64,000 nucleotides of DNA from Neonectria sp. B-13 (lineage: Eukaryota; Ascomycota; Sordariomycetes; Hypocreales; Nectriaceae): contig NOKP01000006.1 in assembly GCA_002682825.1 (NCBI GenBank), positions 1,860,001-1,924,000 of the forward strand. The letters run 5' to 3'. Numbering within the stretch: position 1 is the first letter of the stretch; each line of letters starts with the position of its first letter. Below are positions 1-12,480 of this stretch, in pieces. The notes beneath the pieces were generated by a model, which saw only the letters and a program-made list of their open reading frames with translations, searched no databases and was not told the origin of the DNA. The position numbers were made by a program, and so were the translations under genes.

Positions 1-1279
1 CCAGTGCCTCGAATGATTCAGCCGGAAAGTCTTGAGAGACCGGATCTGTTTCCTGCAGGGCAGCGACGATTTCGTCGCGCACATCAGCCTCCCCAATAAT
101 CTCGTTGTGGCCTCCCCGATGAACCTTCCATGCCTGCAGTCGGCCCTTTCCAGTGAGCGCAACGACATTCCTCTCCCCAACTCGGGCTGATCGATCGGCG
201 CGGACCGCAGCGACGTCTCCTTGAAGTGACAGGTTAGAGAACGCATGGCGAATGCTACCAAATATTCCACTGGTTGAGGTCGAAAGGTTGTTTCGCAGGA
301 ATTGGACGGAAATGGATGGTCGCCCGTGGCCGTCGCGCACATTCAAGTATGCCAGTCGTCCGGAATTGAACGTCAAGATGAAACCAGCGGATTCGGCGTT
401 GGTGATGGCCACAACCTTCTCGCCGGATGCCATTCCAGTGATCATATGCTCGACGCCAGAGCGGTCCTTTTTGATAAAGGCGAAGGTAGCTGCGCTAGAG
501 ATGGATTCCCAGTAGACGACTTTTCCGCTGCCTGCCATGACCACGACCAGACCAGGCTCTGTCGTCGACGCGGAGGGGGAAACGAGGCATCCTACAGGGA
601 GGGGGTCGGTCGGTTTGGAAGCTGATGGGAGGGTGAATGTGAAGGTTTCGGGGGATTGCGAGGTCGATGTGTAGGGCCAAACGATGGCGTGGGTGGCAGT
701 CAGGGTGAGGGCATAACCAGAGGTGGAGAAGATGTCGGCAGTTTGGTTGCCTATAATAAAAACAGTGAGCGGGTACTGAAACGGTGAGAAAGTCGTCGAG
801 GATGGGCGGCTTACCTGACCAGTCGGAGCGAATCCTGTCTGGTAAAGCTGGAAGCTTGCTGACAATGTATGCATTTGTGCTTGTCTGGAGAGAATCAGCG
901 TCTGAGATCAGAAGATGAGCCATGTTTTCCATACCAAAACAAGGCTCCCGTCGCCTTTGTTAGCGGCTCGGTCCCCGTGTTTGGACTTTTTGGCGCGAAG
1001 GTTCAATTCTTTGCGCACGGTGGGAGGAGTGTTCTCGATGGCGTCGTTGTTGACATTGAGGGTCGCGACCTTGTCCGTCTTGACCTCGATCATCTCCTGC
1101 TGAGCCTGGGCCTGGGCCTGGGCCTGATCGGGCTTGACAAAGGTTTGCTCGGACAAAGGTATGCGCGCTCTCTTGGCCTTGGGCTGCTGGGCGAGGTTGT
1201 CCGAGCTCAAGGGACGCTGTCGCCGGCGTGAACGGGTCGCCGTCGCCGGGCCACCGTCGGCGACAGACGGGGAAAACAT
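1..1279 (-). CDS. nup133: Nucleoporin Nup133, N-terminal part (runs off the left edge)
   Basis: This is the 5' end of a Nup133/Nup155-class nucleoporin, a member of the Y-shaped (Nup84/Nup107-160) scaffold of the nuclear pore. Translation starts at the ATG at 1279. I infer exons 1279-935, 884-815 and 750 to beyond base 1, with introns of 50 and 64 nt. Exon 3 is open to the edge, giving at least 388 residues. A basic N-terminal tail (about 1-115) with a QA repeat and the run SRRRQRPLSSDN precedes the start of the beta-propeller. The propeller has family-like stretches such as YIVSKLPALPDRI and IVWPYTSTSQSPETFTF. The alpha-helical C-terminal domain lies outside the window. Family recall and continuous splicing support the call; the exact intron 1 acceptor is chosen by frame. 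Confidence 0.85.
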
Positions 1280-2379
1280 TTCGGGCGGGTCGCAAGGGGA
1301 TGACTCGGATGGGTGGTGTCAGCAGCGGCGAGGGACGTGTCGGGATGGATGGCGATGGATTCGGCCTCGCGAGATCAGAGAGGCATTTCGTCGCAGAGGA
1401 TGGGAGATGGTGAAGCGGTGACTTTGTTAGGCGTTGTTGAAAGAGGCAAGGTAGAAAATGGAATGCAGTAGAGCGAGTGACGAAGCATGCACCTATTGGC
1501 TTCCAGGCGAAAAACAAAACGAATGGCCCAGGGCCACAGGCGGGCAGTTTGCGGGACGCCAAGCTACAGGGGGTGTTTTACGCGCTGTGATTGGGCGGCT
1601 GGGGCCTGAAAAAGTGAAGGCTGCGCTGGCAAAGCTGGCAACCTGGAGCTGTGGTGCTTCCATTGTAGGGGCGGTACGTACCCCGGCCATCGGTACCTGA
1701 CCACTGCGCGTTGAGGTCGGGTGCGCTGGGTAGTACTGTGCCGCGTGCGCCAGGCGGTGGAAGAGCCGCCGTGACTGTGCGAGGGTACCTCTGACGCGCA
1801 CTACCGCCTTACTAAGGTCAGGTACCCCCGGAGCGAGTGCGGCTCTCTCAGCTCGGGCAGGCACTCGCCCCGTCACCACTACAAGCAACTCAACTCACTT
1901 CGATGACCCTTGCTCGCTGAGCCGTCAATTCGCACCAACTCCGGCAGTCTTCCAAGGCACGAATCCTTCACTATCGTCTATAGCACAGTTTCTTCTCTAC
2001 ATATTGCCTCCCAGTCTCTGTATCCTCCTTCCTTCTGTTTCCGCTTCAGACTTTTCTGCCGGTTTCCGCCGCATCCAGTTGTCTCTAGCAAAGATCACCA
2101 CTTGGTCTCCGACGGCTCGGTACTTCCGATGCAGGCGCGTTAGCCTCGGACTTCTACTCGACCAAACCTCGACAATTCCCTCGTCAGAGAATAAACAACC
2201 ATCGGCACGGTTCTTTACACAGGCTTGATTGCCCAATTGCGGACTTTTTAATTAACTACACAGGCCACTTGACCTAATCGTCCTGAACTCAGGTCTCTTC
2301 TCAGCAACTCGGAGTTGATATCCTAGTCCTTACCCCACGGAATGGCTACCCTGTAACCCGCGATTTCATCCGACCAACC
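1280..2379. other. Intergenic region between nup133 and the AFG1 gene
   Basis: This 1.1 kb stretch separates two divergently transcribed genes, so it should hold both promoters. The half nearest AFG1 is pyrimidine-rich (about 1980-2060), as is common in fungal 5' leaders. Reading frames on both strands are short and resemble no family I know. I see no RNA gene here. Confidence 0.6.
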
Positions 2380-4344
2380 ATGAGAGCCCCCCGCAACTCA
2401 CCTCTGCCCTCGGCAACCACGGGCTTCGCTATGAGGCGTTTCTCTACTGCCGTCATAATCACAGACCCTTTGGTCAAATATCAGACCCATGTAGCCAGTG
2501 GCTTTTACTCGCCAGACCAGGCTCAACATCGGCTTGCGAGGCACTTACATAAAATCTACCTTCGCATCAAGGACTACTCCCCCCAGGCCGAATATCGTCA
2601 TAGGTTGCAGCAAGCTGCACGTCTCACAGGGGACAAGCCAACCGAAGATGAAGATGATGGTACTATGCTTGCCCGTCGAAACCATTCCATTTGGCGGAAC
2701 CCTCTATTCAAGCACCTCTTGACCACACCGGAAGGCAGGGAGAGCCTGGCACTGACTAGAGTCCTCACAAACCATGAATCGGCAATTGAGATCGACTCTC
2801 CAAAAGGGCTCTTCCTCTCTGGCGAAGTTGGTACAGGAAAATCAATGCTGATTGACCTGCTCGCTGATGGATTACCTACGGAACGGAAAAGGAGATGGCA
2901 CTTTAATACCTTCATGCTCTACACACTGTCGCAACTCGAGCAGTATAGGAAAGCGAATCCAGGGACATCGGCAAACGAGTCGGAGTATTCGCTGCTGTGG
3001 ATGGCTAAGAAGCTCGTTGATGAGTCGCCAATTCTGTTCCTGGACGAGTTTCAACTTCCCGACAGGGCAGCAAGCAAGATACTCAGCCATCTCTTTATTG
3101 CCTTCTTCCAACTTGGTGGTGTCCTAATTGCGTCTTCAAACCGCATGCCAGAGGAGCTGCAAAAGGCCATAGGAGTCGACTATACGCCTGCCCCATCAAA
3201 GGGGTTGATGCGGAGGTTCTTCGGCGGCTCGTTGAGGTCGCGTGGCGAACTATTCGGAACGAGCAGCGACTTTGCCAACTTTCTCGAAGTCTTGAAAGCA
3301 AGATGCGACTTTTGGCAGATGGAAGGGGCTAGGGACTGGCGAAGAAAAGAAGAAACGGTTAGCCCGGAGATTTCCACTGACGACACCATCGTCGACGGCT
3401 TGGCTGAAGTTGGGGAGAATGTCCCTAAAGATAAATCCGAGCGTCGATATCAACCCATCAACTATTACCTCTCAGCGGACGACGATGCCTCGTGGCGACA
3501 GCGGATCGACGAGGCACTCTCCTGGACCGCACCTCATCCGCCTACCTGGGAGCCGTCCACACTCGTGGTCTACGGCCGTCAGGTCCATACGCCGAAACAC
3601 TACAACGGCTTTGTGTTTTGGAAATTCGGAGACCTTGTCGATTCATTTGGACCTGCCGACTACATCACGATGGCCTCGACATATCATACGTTCATCATCG
3701 ACGATGTCCCGATCTTGACACATGAGAAGAAGAACGAGGCTCGGAGATTCATCACCCTGCTGGATGCCCTTTACGAAGCTCGCTGTAAATTGATCCTTAG
3801 GGCCCAGAACCCTCCAGACACCCTTTTCTTTCCCAAGAAGAAAGGCACGGCAGCTAGCAAGCCTGCCAACCTCGACGAACCAGACGACGCTACCTACTCC
3901 GAGACCATTGCCGAAGTCTACCAGGATCAAATGTCCCCCTTCCGACCTAACGTCTCTTATTACGACACGAAATCCAGTACATCAGAGTACGACCCCGACC
4001 AGGATTCGGACTTTGGTCTGCAGAAGCAGGCCGTCGACTTTGGAAAAACGAGTGCTTTCACGGGTGAAGACGAGAGGTTTGCCTATAAGCGAGCCATTTC
4101 TCGTCTCTGGGAACTATGCAGTTCGCAATGGTATGCTAGGACGGGAGACTGGTGGCAGCCGCTGCCTGTCGAAGCACGGCACTGGGAGGGAGGTCTGGTC
4201 TCGGAAAGACTTGATCAGCATGTGAACATTCCTCAACGGGACATTAACGAAGGTATGGGGGAGAGCTTGGAAATAAACGAAGTGGCCGGATTATCCAAGT
4301 GGACAATTGAGCATTTGCAGACTGAGAACGAAAAGAGCACATAG
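2380..4344 (+). CDS. afg1: AFG1/LACE1-type mitochondrial AAA ATPase
   Basis: This single-exon gene encodes 654 residues of the AFG1/ZapE ATPase family. In yeast and animals these mitochondrial inner-membrane proteins help degrade or handle misfolded or surplus respiratory-chain subunits. The Walker A motif GEVGTGKS is at residues 148-155 and the Walker B segment ILFLDEFQ starts near 218, followed by the sensor-like segment LIASSNRMPEEL. The N-terminus is basic and hydroxylated (MRAPRNSPLPSATTGFAMRR), which fits a mitochondrial presequence. The second half carries family blocks such as YGRQVHTPKHYNGFVFWKF and HTFIIDDVPIL. At 654 residues it is longer than bacterial ZapE and normal for fungal AFG1. 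The first ATG follows CCAACC, and no intron is needed. Confidence 0.93.
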   Translation: MRAPRNSPLPSATTGFAMRRFSTAVIITDPLVKYQTHVASGFYSPDQAQHRLARHLHKIYLRIKDYSPQAEYRHRLQQAARLTGDKPTEDEDDGTMLARRNHSIWRNPLFKHLLTTPEGRESLALTRVLTNHESAIEIDSPKGLFLSGEVGTGKSMLIDLLADGLPTERKRRWHFNTFMLYTLSQLEQYRKANPGTSANESEYSLLWMAKKLVDESPILFLDEFQLPDRAASKILSHLFIAFFQLGGVLIASSNRMPEELQKAIGVDYTPAPSKGLMRRFFGGSLRSRGELFGTSSDFANFLEVLKARCDFWQMEGARDWRRKEETVSPEISTDDTIVDGLAEVGENVPKDKSERRYQPINYYLSADDDASWRQRIDEALSWTAPHPPTWEPSTLVVYGRQVHTPKHYNGFVFWKFGDLVDSFGPADYITMASTYHTFIIDDVPILTHEKKNEARRFITLLDALYEARCKLILRAQNPPDTLFFPKKKGTAASKPANLDEPDDATYSETIAEVYQDQMSPFRPNVSYYDTKSSTSEYDPDQDSDFGLQKQAVDFGKTSAFTGEDERFAYKRAISRLWELCSSQWYARTGDWWQPLPVEARHWEGGLVSERLDQHVNIPQRDINEGMGESLEINEVAGLSKWTIEHLQTENEKST

Positions 4345-4569
4345 GGAGGCTGGACTGGTTCGATGGTCCAACTGCGGGTGACGGCTGGAAGCCTGGAAAC
4401 ATCGCAGATAATGAGCACATTCATAATAAAGATGGTCAAAGCACGAAACAAAAATGTTCCACTCCTTGAAAGAAAGCAGCCGTCTAAATGGGCGAGTACC
4501 AATGTCTTTGACCGGATATCCCATCATTCCATACTCCAGAACGCCATAAATGTGTTTTCATGCTTCAGC

Positions 4570-5212
4570 TCAGAGGGTCAACACCCCCGGCGTCCACCCC
4601 TCGCCTATCCTCTTCATGTCATCGGCAAACTTGCGGCTTGTAATCTTCTTGCCGCCCATGCCGCCGAGCGGCGCATGCTCATCCGGGTCGTAGAAGGGGT
4701 TCTGCAGCAGGTGGACGTAGGCGTTCTGCATGGCGCGGAAGACGGGCTTGAGCTCGGCGTCGCGCAGGCCGGTGCCCACGCCGCGCGAGCCGGCGGCGGA
4801 GCTGTCGACACGGCGGCCGCGCATGTCGACGACGCAGACCATGCGGACGCCGGTGTTGGTCTCGAAGCCGTAGGCGGCGAGGCGGTCGTCGACGGCGTGC
4901 AGCAGGCCGAAGTCGCCCGAGAGGCCGACGCCCGAGACGGCGTTGTGCTTGGCGCGCAGGTCGAAGACGTCGATGGACGAGGAGAGGAGGAGCGAGAACT
5001 GAAGCGGCGTCCGGATCGGCGTGAAGGTGTTGGTTGCTGGATCGTGCGACGGGAAGATGGAGATGTGGAGGGGGTTGTTCTGGCGGGGGCGATGATGGTT
5101 AGCCTGCGTTTTCCACGGCGGAAAGCGCGAGTACGTCTGGGGGAGGGAGAGAAGGGCTTACGTTACGGCCGATGAGGCCCAGGCAAGCGATTGAGGGTAT
5201 CGCGGTGGCCAT
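4570..5212 (-). CDS. TRAPP complex subunit, TRAPPC2L/Tca17 family (Sedlin-like)
   Basis: This is a 186-residue longin-fold protein of the TRAPPC2L/Tca17 type. The family helps assemble TRAPP complexes, which activate Rab GTPases (Ypt1, Ypt31/32) in ER-Golgi and Golgi traffic. Exon 1 is 5212-5162 (MATAIPSIACLGLIGRN) and exon 2 is 5079-4570, joined across an 82-nt intron. The N-terminal strand is followed by NNPLHISIFPSHDP. The C-terminus carries the characteristic run ELKPVFRAMQNAYVHLLQNP and then FYDPDEH and GGKKITSRKFADDMKRIGE. It is convergent with AFG1, with 225 bp between the stop codons. Family recall is strong. Whether it is called Tca17 or TRAPPC2L depends on nomenclature only. Confidence 0.88.
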
Positions 5213-5762
5213 GGTTGTGGAGGTTTCGAGGATGCAGTGTTGTTTCGAGAGGGAGCTCAGTACTGGACTTGGCAGTTGTCGTTGGAGCTGCGAGCTCCAA
5301 ATCCACACGCCCCCGGTTCGATCTTTGTGTCTCGATTAGCACCCGCCGATTTTCGCACCACCCACACCAACACTTATACGACCAACCACACGATGGTGAC
5401 AGCCTGAAAGATCACTTGCTGAACAGACTTAAAGAAGTCTGTTAAGAGACGGGTTCATAACATGTTTGAGAATCGATTGCTCCAGAAGCCCGCCTTGAGC
5501 CTAGACCGGAGTCACAGGGATGCGGAGGAAGATTATCCAGTCGTTGTTTCGTCAATAGGTATGCTTCAATGTAGAGCATCTTACCGCTTGTTTTATAGAC
5601 TGTAGTAGACACTTCGTCGCAAAGGTTTATATCAAGAAACTCGACCTACGGAAAAGAGCCAGTTTTATAGCATATAAAAAGTATGTTGGAAACGGTAAAG
5701 ACTCGAGCAAGATCTAACAGCTCTCTGTGGCTTTCTAAGCATCGTCGTTGCTAACTTCGAGC
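5213..5762. other. Upstream region of the TRAPP gene and 5S flank
   Basis: This is about 550 bp upstream of the TRAPP subunit gene and leads into the first 5S rRNA gene. The part from 5580 onward is AT-rich. No convincing reading frame or tRNA is present. Confidence 0.5.
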
Positions 5763-5881
5763 ACATACGACCATAGCTCTTAGAAAATACGGGATCCCGT
5801 CCGCTCTCCCTTAGTCAAGCTGAGAAGCGGCGAATTAGTACTCGGGTCGGTGACGACCGGGGAATCCTCGCTGTTGTATGT
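5763..5881 (+). rRNA. 5S ribosomal RNA, copy 1
   Basis: This is a 119-nt 5S rRNA gene starting ACATACGACCATAG and ending TTGTATGT, the fungal 5S termini. The ends pair perfectly (ACATAC with GTATGT, helix I). The loop-E/helix-IV region reads GGTCG-GTGA-CGACC, so the stem is kept although the bases differ from the GGGTGG-GTGA-CCACC form I recall from Neurospora. Helix V (CGGCGA with TCGCTG) also pairs. It matches copy 2 except for T instead of C in GCTCT(T/C)AGAA, which turns a C-G pair into a U-G wobble. It is transcribed by RNA polymerase III from internal boxes. A T-run follows directly. Confidence 0.9.
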
Positions 5882-5884
5882 TTC

Positions 5885-5889
5885 TTTTT
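5885..5889 (+). terminator. RNA polymerase III terminator of 5S copy 1
   Basis: A run of five T on the coding strand starts 4 nt after the mature 5S end. It is followed by a second T-rich stretch (GTTTCTTTTT), as expected for Pol III termination. Confidence 0.65.
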
Positions 5890-5971
5890 GCCGTTTCTTT
5901 TTGGACTATTCTGAGAAAAACTCGGTTGTGTAGGCGGCGGATTCATGGGCTGCATCGTCGGCACTTCCACC

Positions 5972-6090
5972 ACATACGACCATAGCTCTCAGAAAATACG
6001 GGATCCCGTCCGCTCTCCCTTAGTCAAGCTGAGAAGCGGCGAATTAGTACTCGGGTCGGTGACGACCGGGGAATCCTCGCTGTTGTATGT
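5972..6090 (+). rRNA. 5S ribosomal RNA, copy 2
   Basis: This is the second 119-nt 5S gene in the same orientation, starting 209 bp after the start of copy 1. It has perfect helix I ends and the canonical C-G pair in the stem where copy 1 has U-G. The upstream flanks of the two copies share GCATCGTCG and ACTTC just before the gene. The downstream flanks share TTCTTTTTGCCGTTTCTTT. This suggests a recent local duplication, or common Pol III flanking elements. Fungi of this group keep 5S genes dispersed outside the rDNA repeat. Confidence 0.9.
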
Positions 6091-6093
6091 TTC

Positions 6094-6098
6094 TTTTT
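6094..6098 (+). terminator. RNA polymerase III terminator of 5S copy 2
   Basis: A run of five T on the coding strand lies 4 nt after the 5S end, in the same position and context as for copy 1. Confidence 0.65.
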
Positions 6099-7204
6099 GC
6101 CGTTTCTTTGAGAATTATTTCATATCACTGCGAGCGTATCTGCTCTTCATGAGTCGGATTGTCGCCAGCTTGGGTGTAGTGGTTATCGATATCGTTGTTG
6201 CAGACGCTGCGTCTGACGCAGGCACAACACCTCCTTCGGTAAGCTCTCACGGATGGCGACCCGCCATCAAGAATCTGGAATGTTCCCTGACGCATCGACA
6301 AATGAGAGCAACACATCTCTCCCACTTGACCTCTCTGTTCGGGTCCTTTCGGCGTTCAGCGGAGAGCTTTCATCGAATAAGTAGATGCGACCCAGGATAA
6401 GATGCGATTCTTTCTCTGATGCTCAAACCTGTTAGCGGGCCCCATACATAACTTACATCCTTTCATACAGGTCTGATCTTTCACCTCCTACAAAACACAT
6501 GCCTATAGCCGCGAACAAAGAGTGCTGCATCAACATGAAATTAGTCTGGCTGTATACCGCTCAAGATCCGTCGTGAAAGGAATCTGATATGTTGGTCACT
6601 CTGTAGAATGACGAGAAAGCTGAGTGAGACCTACGGTGAGTCCTGGACATTTAGACGGTTCCGGGGGATCTCTAACTTGAGAGAACATTGTCGAACCAAT
6701 GATTTAGAATTGAAGACGAAACCCTTTGTTATGAGTTGTGATGTATCTCTTAGGCACACAACTCTCGAGCAAATATTCCGATCCCTTCTCTAACCTCCCC
6801 AAGCACCCACTCCAGTCCAGACCCGAGTTTCCAGAATATTTAACCATGAACCGCTATCGCAGCCAGTGTGTTTCCTATTACTGTTTAATTTCTCCAATAG
6901 GAGTATTCTGTTACAGAACGACCGAAGCTTTGTCTTACTCTTCGTTGGGAACTGGACGGGGTCACTCTAAATGGGAGCTGGCCGCTGGCAACATCTGCGC
7001 GCGGTGCATATTTGGCAGGGCCTACTGCCAATTCACTCCAAACCACTCCTTTGTAACATTCTGTCGTGGGCCCTCGAGTTCTCCTTCTCTCTCTCCTCCT
7101 CTTCCTCCTTCTTCCTATCTTCGTCCTTCCCCCTTTTCGGACACCTGAACACAGGTATCTCTAACGCCTCACGAACCAAATAGCCTGTAGCATTCTCGAA
7201 GTGC
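6099..7204. other. Gene-poor AT-leaning region
   Basis: About 1.1 kb follows the 5S pair. It holds a pyrimidine-rich stretch at 7080-7140 (TCTCTCTCCTCC-like) and short reading frames without family resemblance. Nothing else can be supported. Confidence 0.5.
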
Positions 7205-7954
7205 ATGGTTCTCTCTTATCGAGAGCCTGTCTATCGCTTTTACGATGCAACCCAAGGTACGAGGTTTTGTTTCGTTGGGTAGGATGTTGAAGATGCTGAC
7301 CTTTGGCTCCTACGTAGGAATACGAGTGCCCGTACGCCACCAAACACAAGTGCAAGCAGACCTTTGATGCGCAGGAGAAGGTATCATGTCATGGTATCCA
7401 AGACCATAATGTGATTGCCCTCCATGGGATAGAAGACGGTCTCTTCCTCTGTTATCACGCGCAGGACTTCGGGAAGGCCGGCTGCACAACAACTTTCACT
7501 ACTGCTAAGGTCGCGAATAACACCTTGAATCTATACATGGGAAGCAGGGAGTACCAATACCCTGCCACTTCTCTCGAGACTGCAAGATAGACGCTACCGG
7601 AGCTGATGGCTTACGAAACCATGTTCATAATGCTCATCGTAACCGCAGATACCCATGCAACTGGGTCGGTTGTCCCAGGACCCCAGAGCTTAAGATATTT
7701 CCGCTCAGTCTTGAGGTCTTGTTACCGGTACTATACCCTCAAAGCTCGTTGATTGTCAGCAAACCCGCCTGGTTTGTATGACATTTGACCATATGTGCGA
7801 GCCGGTTGAAAAGCGAGGCAAAGAGTGGCAGTCGGACAAGTTCGTCAAAGCACCACAACAGGCATCAATGCGAGTCAGGGTCGGGCGACATTGGCAATTT
7901 GGCGACATGATTCCCGGCTTCCAAGGTCTGCCGGGCGGTCTTCCGACGAGTTGA
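7205..7954 (+). pseudogene. Remnant of a multi-finger C2H2-type zinc-finger gene
   Basis: Pieces of a fungal tandem zinc-finger protein can be read on the plus strand. From 7318 one frame gives EYECPYATKHKCKQTF and then FGKAGCTTTFTTAK. A second frame from about 7548 gives PCHFSRDCKIDATGADG, then LRNHVHNAHRNRRYPCNWVGC. A third, after a possible 44-nt intron (7716-7759), runs from 7760 to the stop at 7952-7954 (LVCMTFDHMCEP onward). The repeated pattern C-x-C, TF, H-x4-H is visible, but the middle finger lacks both histidines (NNTLNLYM). A one-base loss near 7557 explains the shift from the first frame to the second. A candidate first exon at ATG 7205 cannot be spliced in frame. An intact gene with a 38-nt intron (7510-7547) is possible but less likely. 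The DNA-binding role is inferred from the finger pattern only. Confidence 0.4.
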
Positions 7955-8841
7955 TTCTTTGGGCTTCTGGAGTTATCGAGATTTAAATGGCACATCTTGT
8001 TACGGTCTAGATGTGTCGTTATTTGTCGAAGTGACTTCAGCTCCAGTCAACGTCCGACTGGGCTAATTAGCGGCAACAACGGCGATTGTTCCACCATCTG
8101 TCCTTGCTGGCACCGAGACTGACTAAATACGTTTTCTTTGAATGGAATGCCGATGAGAACCTGTTGCTGAAAGCCTCTCCCAACGTACCTCTTGCTGAGA
8201 CCCTTGCAAAAGAACAGCAATCGCGGGCATCCCGAGGTAGCGAAACAAGACGGCAACGATCATCTGTACGATTCATGAGCGATGCCGTTTCATTTGCTCT
8301 TCTTAGTCTTCCTGGGGTAAGATTGCCTACATCACACAGGCATTACCCATGGATCGCTAAAACTTCATGGCGAGACTTATCGATTCAGTGCAAAAAGTCG
8401 TGCATTAGCGGGTGAGTGTAAAACGTCAGGTATCTCCTCGACTTCCTCGAAACAATTTAGGGTCGAATAAGCCGATCTTGAAACCCCTTGTCCACTGTCT
8501 GGCCAACTCCTCATCTCCCGAAACTCAAATGCCATCGGTATTGTGTCTTCTCGGAAGGAGTATGAGTCTCTTGCCACTATTGTCAGTGTGAGTGTAGCTC
8601 GAGATTATAAAGCGTAAGGACAAGTTACCCGCAGGTATCAGCGAGCAATAAGTAGCCCACCAACTCGTGCATCGTCAAGCACCATAGCTTGCGCATCAAC
8701 TAGGACAGTACAATGAGATGACTGAAGGAGAAAAGTAAGGTTATAGGTTCAGTGTAAAAGTCGACTTGATACCATATTTTAATCTAACGCCAAATGTCGA
8801 ATACAAACATTCCCCATGTACATTTATAGCCGTTTTCACAT
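7955..8841. other. Region downstream of the zinc-finger remnant
   Basis: About 890 bp lie before the 3' end of homocitrate synthase. A reading frame at 8086-8415 (plus) has no recognisable family and normal non-coding features. I see no gene. Confidence 0.45.
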
Positions 8842-11292
<2,451 letters not shown>

Positions 11293-12480
11293 GGTGAAGG
11301 TTCGTTACGATGCGATCTTTGACGGTCTCGTTGATTGTATTTTTCGAGGTCGGGTGAAAGGTATAGAGCGAGGATTTAAGCGTGTCATGAGATGGTGGGA
11401 GGGGAGGGGAGATATCAATTGTAGATTGCGGGGCACAAAACAGTTCGACTCGGTAGGTACGGAGTACGTACCGTAAAAATTCGGCGCGTTCGTTCAAGGT
11501 ACAGTGTCAATTTGCACGAAAAATTCTGATTCGGCACTCGCTCAGCTATACAAACCACAGTGTGTAAGCGATGTCGCACCCTGACTCACAACCTGCTTGC
11601 AGGGTCCCCACTTTGACTCAGAGCCGAAGATCGGCTCCTGGAAAAGAAAAAATCTGGTGGGGGACAGATCGGACGCTGCTACTGGTCCCAGACTGGCCAA
11701 AAAAAGACCGGACTGAAATGCTGCTGCTGTTGGTGAGAGGGGGTATGGTCTTTTGTTACCACCACTAGCGGGAGCCGGCCGTCCAGGAGTCGATGGGCGG
11801 GCTGAAGCTGGCATTGAGCCAACAGTCCAGGGCCCTTTGGTCAGCGGCAAGAATATTTCAATAATGTGGAATTGAGACGTGAATATTCTCTCCTTAAATA
11901 TGTATTGGGTGAGAAGACACCGTTAAAGTTGCTCTTAAGTAAGTATAAGAACGTCCTATATTGATTTTCTCGTTACGACTTTTTGTAAAGCATGCATGTT
12001 GGTCTCACTTGTCGGTTTGACGGGAGGCGAACATTACGTATGTGGTCCGTGATGAAGTTTTCAAACGCAGTATCAAGGCCATGGAGAGAAGTACTTGGAC
12101 TGATCACGAAGGCAGGATTAATGCAAAGTATATGCGTACCAAGGTACGGGGTAATCCTGTTGATTTTTCAAGGTATTCGACCTAGTGGGCATGGATGGTA
12201 CTCGTGATGCCGCTTATATCCATGATATCAATTAAATCGCATCGACCGTCTGCGTCGATTGAGTCCTAAAGAGTATACCGAAAGCCAATGCATGGCCACC
12301 GGCTGGAATCACACGCAGCGGCTCCTAAGTTACATGCCAGGTCATCCTACCTAGTTTCCCATATATAGATAAATATATAATTCCAGTTCCCAGTTCCCAT
12401 TTCCGAAATGCTACAACGCTGTCCCCACGCGACGACTCGTACATGACGTCCCCACCTCCGCAAGTTCACTGCCCCCATTT
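11293..12480. other. Intergenic region upstream of homocitrate synthase and downstream of mct1
   Basis: About 1.2 kb lie between the homocitrate synthase start and the stop of the transacylase gene; both genes are on the minus strand. The promoter of homocitrate synthase must lie in the 11300-12000 part. The stretch 11850-12400 is AT-rich. No gene or RNA is seen. Confidence 0.5.

Noticed and set aside
5305..5320. GGTTCGATC, resembling the B box of a tRNA gene
   Set aside because: The upstream sequence has no matching A box and no cloverleaf stems can be drawn.
8086..8415. A 109-codon plus-strand frame after the zinc-finger remnant
   Set aside because: It shows no zinc-finger pattern or other family and cannot be joined to the remnant by clear splice sites.
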